From positions 930,001 to 994,000 of the forward strand of contig JAJKFH010002581.1 in NCBI GenBank assembly GCA_023333565.1: a stretch of DNA of 64,000 bases, in the 5' to 3' direction. The DNA comes from Puffinus mauretanicus (Eukaryota > Chordata > Aves > Procellariiformes > Procellariidae). Shown here one piece after another: positions 1 through 13,400 of this stretch. The notes under the pieces are model-generated. The model had not been told where the DNA came from. It was given only the letters and a program-made list of their open reading frames with translations, and ran no database searches. Made by a program: the position numbers and the translations under genes. How positions within the stretch are numbered: position 1 is the first letter of the stretch; the number at the start of each line of letters is the position of its first letter.

Positions 1-3000
1 GATTTTTTTTCAGGTAGCCTATGCATGTTATCCAGCGTTAAAAGCCATTCTCCTGCTGATGAGTAAACTAATGGCAAAGTTGGATCATTAATATAAGAGA
101 AAAAGTGAGCTGATTCACCAGAAAAGACATTTGTTGACATATGCCACTTTAACAAGATAAAATCCAAGTTTATTTGCAACTGCTCCTTGCGCAAAAAACT
201 CAGCAAACACTAAAACATAGGAAATACTCTAATCTTAATGGTAGAACTAGGATGTTCATAGCAAGAAGGAAGAAGGGAGAATGTAATAGCTTTTCTTTTC
301 TTTCTGGAGGATTGAACATAATTTAAGTTCTGAGTGAGGGAAGTGGGACGCCTCTGTAAATCTGTCCTTGCTAGACTGTTTGAAATAAGCAGTTCTAGAT
401 TGCTGTGGGTTGCCTGCAGAGGAAAAAAAATAGGGTTGAGGGAGAAAGAAAGAGCATGTGGTGTGTGGTGTCACAGGTCAGGACTGAGCTGTGCTGCCAG
501 TTGTATTAATTAGCCTTGCTTGCACACTCTTGCATTATAATCAGTATTATTCAGCTTTAATTTAATTTCCATTAACCTTTGCAAAACACCCACATGTTTG
601 GATACAGGGAAAAATATCTGGGGCATTACTGCATGGAATGAAAGAACAATTTGCTCACAGTCAAAAAGCAGCTTAAGAAAAGGCACCATAGCTAATCAGC
701 AGCCTATTCTTTATCAGCTATAAGGAGCTATCAAATGCAAAAGGCATGAAAATATTTATGGTCATTTGTATCTGTTCTTACCAGGAAATAAAAGTATTGG
801 GGTTGTTCATGCAAGGCAGATAGAACTTTCCAGGTCACGCTTAGTAAGCAGCTTAATGTTCAGTTTGCCTAACTCAAGGGCTGAAGAGCTGATTTGATCC
901 TAAAACATCAGGTGCTGAGTCTTGCCAGTGTCCCTCAGCCAGCCCTTCTGCAGTGCTGTGGCATCTACCTTATCCTCAGATTCATTGTCCCCCGCCCGAA
1001 CATTCTTTTCCACTTCATTCAGAGTATTAATACCACATAATTTTTGCAGCATGTTATTATACACATTATTATATTATAGAGAGCATAATTTTACCAATTC
1101 AGAGATGGATCTGGGGAAGCTAAAGCTCATGATCAAAACTGCCAAGCACAGGAGCAAAGTTACTTCCCATTGATTCACTGACCAGCCACAACCCCACACA
1201 AGTAGTATCATAACCCCTGGGAACTGTTGGGACGTTATGTTAATATAATATTAATGCACAGGTATAGTGCTCTATGCAAATGATATTAATTATTCATGTT
1301 TCCAATTCAAAACCACCTTTCAGATGAACTAACATATTTAAAATCATTGCTGAGGCAAGTATTTTACACCCACTTCTGGAATGCAGTACTTTACTGCTCT
1401 AGCTGGGATTTCACACCTAGCAAAGAAGGATTCTTCTGTCCCTTGTCTGTGGTTGATATCATGCCAATCTTTTGACAATTTAGAAGAATAATTAATAAAT
1501 ACAACAGAATAACTTTCAGAATATATACTGGGCCACATTTTTCAGCAGGAAATTGCTGTCAACGCTGCTTATCTGTCTGGATGCTGTGTTTTCTTACAAC
1601 GCATTAATTACTTACATCCATGGTAAGAAAGCAGCTTCTTAAGCCTGTACTCTATAGGTATTTTTCAATTCCCTCTAATAAGATGTCACTGGCGTTTCAT
1701 GTTACAAATGCATTTTTATCACGAGGTGCATCTATGCTGCCAAATCACTTAGCTCCAATACTTGCTTCTGGATCCTAGTCCCAGACCATCTGCACTCACA
1801 TATGCACATGTGCGTGTTCACTCCTGGTGAACATGGGAACAAAACAACCAGTTCCCTTTGCGATAAAACTGGGCTTTAGCCCAGGAAAAGGGCTGGCCCA
1901 GGAGCTGCTCCTTGCAGGTGGTACGAGCTGCATCTCTCTCCCTCTGCCCTACAGAGACCTCTACCACCCCACAGGCATCCCAGCCTGGCACACCCACGGA
2001 CGCCCTTGCGTTACGCCCCAGGGCACATCTCACAGAGCATTGGCAGCGTGTTATAAACAGCTCCTGTGAGCTGCAGAGCAATCCTTTAATTACTCTCAGA
2101 ACCGTGTTTTCACACATCGTGAAAGCCGGTTCCTATCAGCTCCTCCTTTCCAGCTTCCTGGGGAATGCCACCTGGGCAGCCCAACCGCAGCCCAAGCCCT
2201 TAGCTTTTAAGTCTCCATCCTCCTTCTTCAGGGAGAACGACCTCGCACACATTCCTTGTTTCTTCCATAACTCAGCCCTCCTGGGATCTTGATTTTTTCA
2301 CACACATTTCATTGCAATACACCACTCTTTCCACTTTCATTCATCACACGTTTCTGTCCGCCTATGTACACGGATGCTTTCCACTCAGCTACACAGTCAC
2401 CCGTGCTCAAGTTACAAGTACTATCCCACTGCATCAGAAATTACAGGCTGGGTAAAATCAGTTGTTATCTTGTGTCATTGCTGTAGGCTGGTGCCTACAA
2501 AGGGCTGTTCATAAAAATGCCACGGGGCTCTCGGAACAGCTCTCTGTCGGTGGCTGTACTGAATTGTAACTACCAGTCCTCCAGGACAGTCAGTACAACT
2601 TACAGGGGCTAAAGAAACACGTCTTACATGCACAGCCAAGAGTTTATTATTAGTCTAGTAAAAATGTTAACAGTCTAATAAAGTAATTACTATCAGTCCT
2701 GTTATACAGCGATATACTAATACTGATAGTCCAAATTGCCCAGTTATTACAGCCCATTGCCAGGAAGGATACCTGCTGCTCAGCGCCCATCCTGCTGTCT
2801 GGGGCTGTCCTCATCCTGCCTGGCCCCTCTGCGTCCTAGGGTCAATGGCACTGGTCTTCTCCAAGAAGGAAGAGGCAAGTCTGGGAGGAATATGATGTTA
2901 ACGTTCACAGTTTTCCACCTCATCTTCTCCAGGAGGAGTATGAGTGATGCTGGAGGGCATCTGCACTTGCACTTGAAGGCCTCTACTATCACCCTGTGCT

Positions 3001-6000
3001 TGTACTTGCAGGGACTCCTGTTACAACCCCCTGTTTTCCTTCAATCACCATAAAGCTGTAGCTTTCTTATAACCTAATGAATGTTTTATTAGCCCAACCT
3101 AGTCGCACACACATCCTTGCTTTAGAGCCAACTCTGTCACTTTACAACAAGAACAACCCACCAGAAGACACACATTCAGACACATACAGCCACAGACACA
3201 ATACTCGTATCTACTAGTTGTGGCAATATCACTGCTAAGTTGTCAATTTATAAACACACCTAGTGCACTTAAGGAGAAACAATCTGGATGATGGCTTCAA
3301 AAACTTCCACCATGATCATACTTCTGTAGTCATAAATTGGTGGTCTTAAGGGTGACGAGGTTTCAGAGCACTGTCCTCTGCCATGGACTTCTGCCAGCTG
3401 CCTCCAGCTGTTGGAGATGCTCCCCCATACAAGAATTTGGTATCCAACCCTGGTCATCCCAGGTGGTCCTGGAACACTGCTATACGGGGTCACAAATCTT
3501 TTCTGAACTACAGAGAAACTGGCAAGAATACAGTCCCAGTGACTCCTGGCAGTTCATGTCTCTCAAGCCCATACGCTGGCTTCCCTAGGATGAATGGCTG
3601 CTCTACTTGTCAGGATTGATGTCTCCAGCTCTTTTGGGGAGACTTTGTTCAAGAGTAGGAGCCAGGTTTTGGACAAACCACAGATAACATCAAAGTTTCT
3701 TCAACATGAACGTGAGCAGTAAATACAGCAGTGGCAGAAGCACCAAAAAGCAGTTGCAATGGCAAGTGCAATGGCAGCAGTGGTGGGCAGCATGTTCTTG
3801 CAGGGATATCAGCGTGGGGAGTGCACAGACAATTTTTGAGGAGTCTGCTGGAGCAGTCACTTGCCATACATGAGGCAGGAAAGTGCCGTACACGGCACAC
3901 CAGAAAAGGCCAAGGGGTGAGCTGGTGGAAAGCCTGCTGGATACGGACCAAGCAAGCTCCATGGCTATGCAGTGTGGATGCAGCTAGCCTGCTTTAGAAG
4001 GGACTAACCTTGACATTTTGAAGATAAGCTGCAATAGGGCTGATGCCTTCAGAAGTATAGCTGCCAGCTGCCCATAGCTGAATTTGGATCTGGACAGAAT
4101 TTGGGCTAAGGAGAGTTCATATGATACTCCTCACATGAAAGGCAAAGTTTTTCATTTATCTCCACTCTTATAAAATTGTGAAGTCTGGGTTACTTTTAAT
4201 CATGTACCTGGGAAAATCAATAAATTAATACTTCCAGAACTGACCATGCGTTACCCTTTTTTGATCAAAGTGACTAGCACAATTCACGTTATTTGATTTA
4301 GGAGGACATTTTGATGACAGATCCAGATATCTCTGATGTAGTCCTGTTTATTTATAGAGAGTACACAAAGTCAGGTTGCCCTGGCCACGGCAGGATGCAA
4401 GCAATGGGAGATAATTTCTCTAATGTCTCCAAGCACTTCCATGACCAATATTTGCTGAAAAGTTTTGTCTCAGCTCTTTCTCCCCGCCACATCAGCACTG
4501 CTTCTCTGACTCAACACCCTTCGAGTTAAGCACATCCCGTGACAGAAGCAAGTGATTCACACTCACAGTCTCTATGTCCTCCTTGGAAGATCCTGGGGTG
4601 ATACAAAATTTGCCTTTTTCATAGATCAGAGAACCTTCCACTGGTGGTTTAAACACATGAATTACATTGCAAAGCGATGAGAAGTTGCCTCGGGGATGGG
4701 CAATCATCCTGTCTCAGGTGGGAGGTCGGTCATTCAGAACCAAGGAGGGCTAACTTCTCAAATGCATTTGATTACTTGTGGTTATCCACTTAGATTAATG
4801 GAAAAGTTTTTCCTATCGCCTCAAGCACATTGTGTCCTGGAAGTCCACTGTCAGAGGTATTAATAACTGAGGGCTTTTATTTTGAATGCTTTTGAGGCAG
4901 CTGGAAGGCTGCTTTCTAAGAGGAGGTACTGCATTTACCACATTTATCATCACCTTATGGACCTCTCCAGTGGTAAATTAATGATCTTTTCTTATTAGCT
5001 CAGGATATCCTGATTTATGTCTGCTCAGTTCTTTGAACTGTTTCTCTTCAAATTCAGATGGTGTTTATCCCACATACCTGAACAGTCAGTGCTACAGAAT
5101 TCTTAGATATATTTCTGTCCTCTCAAAAACCTGTTGGAGATTTCCTTGAGCAAACCCAGGTGACCACTTTTTTGACATGAGTAGTACAATAAATAAATAA
5201 ATCTTGACACTCCGCTCAGACTGCTTGTCAGACTCTTAGAAAAGTGATAGCACCTTCCACTTCTGCTGGGTATTTGGGGTGTCTTTGAGGTCAAAAGAAA
5301 TAATGATTTCCTTCCTCACGTGACAGACAAGTTCAAGCTTTGCTTAGCCACATCAGTGCAATTTAGTATAAATTTCTGCTCTACAATTTTCTTCCATATG
5401 TCTAAAATAACAGTTTAAAACCCAGTGGAGATAGGTCTATGTGACATCCTCCTTCCTCCATTGACTGACTACTTTGGTTGCACCTACCAAAGGTAAGTTT
5501 TGATTCAAGTGACACTGATTTTCACTTCTACTAAGACCATTGCATACCACGCTGTCTACTTTGTTAGCATAAAGGCTTTAAAATAAGTGTATGTTGCACA
5601 TTCTCATGAATACCTTTATATTGCCAATGTGGTATAAGGTGACTTTGGGTGAAAATCAGTGGGTTTGTATTTTTTCCAAGGTTTTTGTTTATATAATTTT
5701 ATACAATATAAAAATAAATTACTTTTGTGCATGTTCACAAGTGAAAACAGCCTTTTTCTTTATTCATTCAACATGTATTATGCTGCTGCTGTTCTCCCAC
5801 AATAGCCCGTAATCCAGAAGAAACCATGTTGCTTTACTACGAATTAGTATGAAAGTAGAAAGCTCTGGTAATGCAGGTTTGATTTTCTTCCCTTTTTATT
5901 GCTTTCAAATCCAGAAACAGGTTAAAACCAGCACTTGAACTGACACAGCTAGAGCTCCTGAATATAAAGCAGCTTTAGATTCTTCCAAATTGGTAGAAAT

Positions 6001-6384
6001 TTGAGAATTCTTTCCTGGCATTTGACAGTTTCACTCACACAGTTCACGTAGAGCTCAAACAAAAGCTTAGCTGAATTACTCTCTCTACTCCCAGGAGTGT
6101 AGAAACTTTGTATTTGCTAGGAGCTGAAGAAAAGACACAATGCAATTGGCAGAGATGCAGAACCGTGTATATCTTGCCAAAACAGGCACAGAGAGGAGAA
6201 TGGAACAAGGGAAACATGAATTATGGAATTACGGAAATGTCAGTCCATTGGATTAAATTCTTATGCTAGTTATATCAGTGTAAATCAATGAATACATTAA
6301 AATTTTTTATATGATAACAGAATTTGTTCTTTGTCTTGTATTAAAAATGTTAGTATCTGTTTTTAGTATAAATTACTCCACAAC
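1..6384. other. Intergenic DNA upstream of the LTR pair; no gene seen
   Basis: AT-rich, non-repetitive vertebrate DNA. The open frames here are short (about 126 codons at most), lie on both strands, and have no recognisable domain or convincing splice-site pairing. In human the neighbour upstream of FZD6 is BAALC, so part of BAALC or its 3' UTR could be here, but I could not find its conserved ends. An octamer-type ATGCAAAT followed by an ATTAATTATT stretch lies at 1,274-1,296. Confidence 0.6.
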
Positions 6385-6903
6385 TGTCCTGGTTCCAGCT
6401 GGGACAGGGTTAACTTTCTTCCCAGTAGCTTGGGGGGTGTGCTGTGTTTTGGGTTCGGCGTGAAAGGAGCGTTGATGGCCCATTGATGCCCCATTGATGT
6501 TTTGGCTGTTGCTGGGTGATGCTTGCACCGGGAGGGGGGAGCACAGCCGGGGTGGTGGACCCAGCTGGCCAATGGGGTATTCTATACCATGTGACATCAT
6601 GCCCAGTATAAAAACCAGGTGTGTGGGGGGGCTCGCCCCCCGTTCGTGACACGCGGTCGGCGGTCGGTGAGCGGTTGTGTCGTGCATTGCCTGTTTTGTG
6701 TATTCTGTTATTGTTGTTGTTCTCATTGCTATTTTACTGTTCTACTTAGTTTTATTTCAATTATTAAACTGTTTTTATCTCAACCCGGGAGCTTTTCCTA
6801 CTTGTGCCCTCCCGATTCTCTCCCCCATCCCACCGGGGCGGGGGGGGGGTGATCGAGCGGCTGCGTGGCGTTTATTTTTGCTGGCTGGGGTTAAACCACG
6901 ACA
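6385..6903 (+). mobile_element. Solo LTR, avian ERVL-like, GC-rich copy
   Basis: The element starts TGTCCTGGTTCCAGCTGG and ends near TTAAACCACGACA. This head and tail are typical of an abundant bird ERVL-type LTR family, which I recognise from memory. It has a TATA box (TATAAAAA, 6,607-6,614) and an ATTAAA polyadenylation signal (6,763-6,768), followed by a CCCCATCCCACCGG and poly-G stretch. No gag, pol or env sequence adjoins it, so it is a solo LTR left by recombination. CpG dinucleotides are still common (for example 6,645-6,690), which suggests a fairly young insertion. The duplication is ambiguous: ACAAC at 6,380-6,384 recurs at 6,901-6,905 and overlaps the expected LTR end. Confidence 0.85.
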
Positions 6904-9890
6904 ACACTTGCTTAAACACCTTCACCTGCGTTTTGCAAAGGAAGTTGAATTAATTTGATGCCAAATATAATGAGGCACGTGTTAGTATAATGCAAGTGCA
7001 AAGAGGAGAATAGAAACAAACCACTATCTTTGTCTATTATTACTGATTTGAATTTATTTTCAGTCCCTTTGCGCAGGAGCAAAAAACTGCTCGAGTGGTG
7101 AAGAATGAAGTTCCTAGATACTTATTTTCAGCTCTTACTCTATGCTAGCTGTTATGACATTTCATGCACAAAGAGACAGTAAATTTGGATTTATGAATCC
7201 AAGGGCCAAACTGAAAAATCCTAGCAACATTACTCCAATTACATTTCCTGCAGAAACTGAGTTGGGTGAGTTACACTGATTTTGGTGTTGTCTATCCATT
7301 TTGCTCTACTGACATTTTGAAAAGGTCCCAGGAGCTGCGTTACAGTACTTTTGGCATGGAATTTCCCTCTCTTTCTGACCTCTGTAAACAATGCTGACAT
7401 CCCTGGATGTCCCTGCTCCCCTTTTTAGAGACCTGGACTTCTCGGTTGGCCTAGTCCCTTAAGTCCTGTCAGTGTCTTTAGGTCTGTATTAGTTATCAGC
7501 CATGATCAGCCTCTCCATCCAGATGCTCAGTAGACCTATGGCCTCTACTACTATGCTGGTGGCACGGGGTGACTCACCATGGTCATTTGTGCCCAGATGG
7601 CCTAGCACAGATATAAATGCAACTTATAACAGTGCAGGTCTAAAATTAATGCCCTGAGGCAGACTTGCAAGACAGTTAAAACTGATAATAAACACTTAGC
7701 CATTGCTAAGTCATTGCCCTCTGCTACCGTGAGGATCTGAACTGTGTTCTGTTGTGGGACAGGGGCATCACACCAATGTACATGAGTGTCTCTGTGGAAG
7801 GAGACATGGGCATCACTGTCATTCAAAGGCAGTTTGGGTCCTCTGAGGACAAAGACAACCATGATGATTAGGCTGCAGATGGCAAGGAAGGCCAGAGAAG
7901 TTTCCCATGAATCCTAAGTGTCTCTGTCTCACGGAAGCTCTCTAGGATCCAGGAGATGATGGTATGAGTGCCTTCCACTTTCCCTTTGTAAGAGGGAATG
8001 CTTTATGGATACTTCTCAGCCATATTCCCAGTTCGGAAACCAAGACCACAGGCCTTCACGAATCCTTCGTGAGAAGGGTAGGTTAGGATTCCTGTGTCAC
8101 AGACATGCATAAATCCCACCTTGCATCTCAGGGTTCTCTTTTCTTATTGCTTATATGCCACATTTTTGCTTTGCTCTGCCATTCTGGATGCTTCGTAAGA
8201 TCCTTAGCAATTGCCCAGAGCTCAGCTTTACAAGTTTCATCCCCATCCAGCAAGTAAACTCTAGCCCAGCCTCCTGTCTGCCCTGCTTAGAGAAGCAAAG
8301 AGCTTCCTGGCTTTTTTCCTCTGCTTCTCATCCCACTGCCCCGGAGAAGCCCGTCCCTCTGTCCCTTCCCCCGTGCCTCCTGGCCTTCCTTCTCTAGTTG
8401 AAGCTTTCCGTTTTGGCTTTTGGCTTCCTCTTTCCCCTTCAAGTTGAACATATCCAGTTACATGGCAGAAAGTACAAGAAAGAAAATGAAGGCACAAGCA
8501 TGGAACCAGTACACTTTGTTACAAAAATCATGTAAAAATACATAACAGAGTAGTGGTTAGCCCCTTCTCTGACTCCCCTTCTCTCAAATCGTCTGTCAGT
8601 CATAGCTGATGATATCTGTGAATTACTGAAACTCTGCTATGCCAGGTGGGAAGACAAATTTGAACGTTAACCAGATGTAGTCAAGAAAATGTATTTGTGC
8701 TTAGAATCAATTCCTTGCTAATGAAGCATTTTTTTCTGTTTATGACCTACTGAGATTTATGACTTATGGACACATCCTAAAGCCTTTCCTTTCTCATTCA
8801 CTATTGGCTTTGTCTATTTTTATTTTTTTGTCTAACAATATTTTACATTTCAATTTTCTGCCACAATTTGTTTTTGAGATGCTTTCACAGTCACACAGTT
8901 GGCTCCATAATCTTTCTGACTACAAATTCCTGCATGGAAAGGCTTCATTTCTAGGCATTGACTGGTGATATGATGGTTGATCCTAAACAGCAAGGATGAA
9001 AAGACACGGAAGGAGACTGAGAAAATGAGGTTTATATAATTTGTAAGTCTTATCAGTGGTCAGCACTATCTCCCAGGACATGGTATAACTGGTTCCATAA
9101 GCATATTTTGCAAATCCTAGTTTAAAACAGTAATGCTGACACAAGTCCTGGAGTGCAGCAGATTTTATTAACCTGAGAAATGAGTTGTTTTGTGGTTACA
9201 GTTACCCTAAGATCTAAAGTGTGACTCATTTTTGTATCCTGCATTGATCTTGGGCAGAACTGTATGTCTCAGCTGAAAACATACTTAGTATTCTGCATGA
9301 TGTTTCCATTTTGTAATAGCTCAGGAGCAGCTTAGGAAAAGCAGATCCGTTCATTATTTCTGAGTATTAAAATCGTAAGATTCAAATAATTTTACTGTTA
9401 TCATAAACAGTGACAAAAAAATTGACAGAAACCAGCTATTTGTTCTATTTGTAAAGATAATGGAATCAGTGATCATGATACTTTCTCCTTAATTCTTACA
9501 CATTAACAATAACTTTACTTCATAGAATTTCAAAGAAAAGCTATTAAAGATAAATATGAAATTGTGAAGCAATGAAAACCAAAAATTTGTACTTCCTATC
9601 TGAACTTCTTCCTTCGCAGTTTAGCAAATAGTGAATCTGTCACTCCAGAAATCCCACTGGGAGGGGGTGTTCGGAGGATGTACTTACAGACAGATCTGTT
9701 TTTTTGTACAAGGGACTCTGTTGCGTAGTTCCCCAGAACTTGGGAAGTCCCTTGACTTGGGAAGCAGCACAGGGTTGTTATGATGGGATGACAGTATGCA
9801 TTAGCTGGGTATGGGATGGGTGCAGTTATCAATATCCTGGAACAGTGCTGTGGATGCTCGTTAGTCTGCCTTTAACATGTTGATTAGTAC
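6904..9890. other. Unique DNA between the two solo LTRs; no gene seen
   Basis: About 3 kb of AT-rich sequence. The longest open frame is about 86 codons, and none has a recognisable domain. There is no primer-binding site, polypurine tract or retroviral reading frame, so this is not the interior of a provirus bounded by the two LTRs. Confidence 0.6.
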
Positions 9891-10466
9891 TGTCCTGGTT
9901 TTGGCTGGCATGGAGTTAATCTTCTTCCTAGTAGGTGGTATAGTGCTGTGTTTTGGATTTAATATGAGAATAATGTTGATAACACAATGATGTTTTAATT
10001 GTTGCTAAGTAGTGTTTTCACTAGCCAAAGACTTTTCAGCTTCCCATGCTCTGCCAGGTGCGCAAGAAGCTGAAAAGGAGCATAGCCAGGACAGCTGACC
10101 CAACTGGCCAACAGGGTATTGCATACCATATGACATCGTGCTCAGCATATAAAGCTGGGGGAAGAAGAAGGAAGGGGGGATGTTCGGAGTGATGGCGTTT
10201 GTCTTCCCAAGTAACCGCTACACGTGATGGAGCCCTGCTTTCCTGGCGATGGCTGAACACCTGCCTGCCGATGGGAAGCAGTGAATGAATTCCTTGTTCT
10301 GCTTTGCTTGCGTGCACGGCTTTTGCTTTACCTATTAAACTGTCTTTATCTCAGCCCACGAGTTTTCTCACTTTTACTCTTCTGATTCTCTCCCCCATCC
10401 CACCGGAGGGGGAGTGAGCGAGCGGCTATGCGGGGCTTAGTTGCTGGCTGGGGTTAAACCACAGCA
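9891..10466 (+). mobile_element. Solo LTR, avian ERVL-like, with 5-bp target duplication
   Basis: It begins TGTCCTGGTTTTGGCTGG and ends GGTTAAACCACAGCA. It is flanked by perfect 5-bp direct repeats, AGTAC at 9,886-9,890 and again at 10,467-10,471, as expected for ERVL-class integration. A TATA box lies at 10,148-10,153 and an ATTAAA signal at 10,334-10,339. Blocks shared in order with the copy at 6,385 include the GACATC(A/G)TG stretch before the TATA box and the TCTCCCCCATCCCACCGG stretch near the end. The copies differ by many substitutions and indels and have different flanks, so they are independent insertions of related subfamilies. Confidence 0.92.
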
Positions 10467-13400
10467 AGTACCTTTGGAATCACCTTGTAGTAGTTAGCAC
10501 CTGAGCTTCCAAAACGATTGTTTTCTTGTATCCCTGGCATCCTCATGTTTCAATAACTATCTTGAACTACCACCTTAAAAAGCAGCATTTGAAATGTGTG
10601 TGAAGTCAATCCCGCTTTGCTAATTTCACATTGTATTGATAGGGACAGTTCAACTCAAGTTAATGCATCAGTGTTTTGGAGGGAGCGAAGAACGAAGCTA
10701 CACCATACCCCATTAAGTCAGGACTTTCTGTTTTGCTGTCAGCATCACCCGTACCTTGCCTGTCCACTCTAACAGACTGCTTGGTTTGTATCAGGCTTTT
10801 CCATTGGAAATGACTCATGCCCTGTAGCACAGATTTCCTTTCCCCCAGCCTTTGTGACATTGTCCAAAGTAAGTACCGCCCCAGCTGCAGAAACAAGGAG
10901 ATAAGAGGGGCTTCGTCAGGAAAAACACTCACTGTCGCTGCTACTGTTACTGTCACCCAAGAAGAGAGGCTGCAGATTTAACAGGAGTGAAGGCGGCTGC
11001 TAAAAGTCCACAAGGAATGAAATATCCTTCATCATTCTTAGGAAAGTTTACTCTTTACAAGCATATTTTCTGTTTGCATTGTGCTTAATATCCGAGGCTA
11101 GGTGAGGTAACCTGTTGGGAAAGGAATACTATTAGCATAATCACTGTTTTATTAAAGCAACGCTATGAAGGCACAGTGTTGTCATTTACAGACAAATGAA
11201 AAATGAGATCCTTCTAGCATAAAGGAAATCAACATCTTCTTTTGTGTGGGTGCCACAACCCACACAGCCATAATATTTTGAAGGACTAAAGTCTAAATAG
11301 GTCATACTTTGTTCAGGGAAGAAGATGACACGGGTTCCAAGTACCCAGCGATGCGGTTAGCACACGGCAATGCATAAACCTTCTCGATTTCTCAGTTTGC
11401 TTCCTTCTCTGGTTTTCACTGCTGTTGTGGGGTGTGGGGGGGTTACAGTTTAAAGGCTTTACGGAAAAAAATGTATTATAAAGAAAGGTTTAAGCTGACA
11501 CAGCTGCATGAGATTGGAGAACTGCTCAGAAGGCATTAACTCATCAAAGACTGTATTTTCTAAATACCTAGGAAATTACTGTAACACATCTGTGTGTTCT
11601 TACTAAGCCTTTCTCACGAGTTTGTGTGTTCAATTAAATGGTAGAGTTTTGACTTAGGAAATGCATTCTGTTTATAAACTGAAATGTTTTCCTTGACTAT
11701 TACTGTAAACTAGTAAGTATAAATTATATCAATAATGCTGTTTTGTCTAGGTTTTTTTCATTTCCAAAATGCATTTGAGAAAAAGACAAGAATTACACTT
11801 TTCAATTTTAAGTCTCACAACAGGATTTATTGGTGCCATCTACTGGCTATTTAGTCCTTCTAAATTTCACCAAATTATGAATAATGTGTTTTAAATGTAG
11901 AATAATAAGAACATTACGTACCTTTTAACTGAATCAGCCAACATCAAACTATGTAATTGACAAATCTGTAATATTTAAATTACATTAAGTCAAATTTTGG
12001 TACAATGTTCCAACAATGTAATTCAGTTATGAAGCTTTTAGATGTGCCAACAGGAGAAAGCTCGAGCCAGCGTACAACTGCTTGTATGCAGAATCCAAGC
12101 ACTAAAGCCACACACATACATACCCGTTGTGCCTCAGAGGTAGGCTTCTTCCTGGCAACTGCCAACCATTTTAGAACCTTCCTCCCCGGTGCATACTAAC
12201 TGTTCACACAGCAGGTAAACGTGGTCACATTGCTGTTTGCCTTTCCTGGAGGGATGTCCCCACAAAAATTTGAAGGAGAAAAGGGTGCTTCAGTTCATAG
12301 CCCAGGCAAGCTGTCAACGTTTCTGCCGAGGATGGGTTTAAGCTAGTCGGATGGAGCGTGGGCAGACAATCTGCTCCACCACTTCTGTCGCACAAGTGGT
12401 AGGAGCCAGCAGAGCTTGGAAGGGAGCTGCCGCCGGCCACTGCTGAAACCCCCTCTGCTACATTTGTCGAAAGGCGTCTGAAGATGACCTAGGATTTAAA
12501 CAAGGCTCTAAATCACTTAAACTCTTCGGAGTAAAAATTGCTAAACTATAATTGTTTGAAGCGGTGCCAGAGAAAGGTCAGGAAATTAATATTACATTAG
12601 CTGAAATGTTAACAATATCTCCAGTGCCAGGTGAGCAAAGTACTTACACATCTGAGTAGTTGCATCCCTAATCAGCAATATATTTGAGCACATACTTAAA
12701 ATACTTAATCATACTTAAAGGTGCTTTGCTAGATACCAGTGAGAGTGCTCACATTCCTCACTCTGGTTAGTCAAGACCTTTATAAAGCCAGAAACAAATA
12801 TATTTAGATCACAGCTCTGAGAACCAACCTCTGGAATAACTCGCTTAGCAACTAGGTTGTGAGCAAAGAAAGTATATTAATAATGTGATTGAAGAAAGGG
12901 CTCATCCCTTCTTTTCTCTGCCTTTTCCCATCATCTAACAAAAACATGAGAGTCTTTAAGGAAGGGAAACAATGTTATTTAGCCATATCTGGTTTTCAGC
13001 GATTTAATTTATGTGTGAAAATGCATTCTGATGGAAGGAACTTAAGCCATCACTTTATATAATGCCATATTCATACAGTATGATACTAGCAGAACTTACA
13101 GCTAAGGCTGCTAAACTCCTCACAATACCCTATTTTCAGGTCCTTGTTACTTTGACAAATTTCTGTGGTTTGGCTGAAATTTCCACATCTTGGATTTTTG
13201 TCTGGTTGTTTCAGCAACACTTCTTATGAAGCTTTCATGAAAATCATGTAAGACATGCTGTTTTTCCCATATTAAAATTATAACAGAAGCTTGTCTAAGA
13301 ATTTGTCAACCCTAAATACCGGGAAGCAGAGACTTTTCACTTGGTATAGATGGTCCTAGACAGTTCTGTTGCTGTTTCCATGAAAATGCCTATAGGCTTA

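Noticed and set aside
6385..10466. The two LTRs as ends of a single provirus
   Set aside because: The interior has no retroviral frames, primer site or polypurine tract. The LTRs differ substantially, and the second has its own perfect AGTAC duplication, so they are independent solo LTRs.
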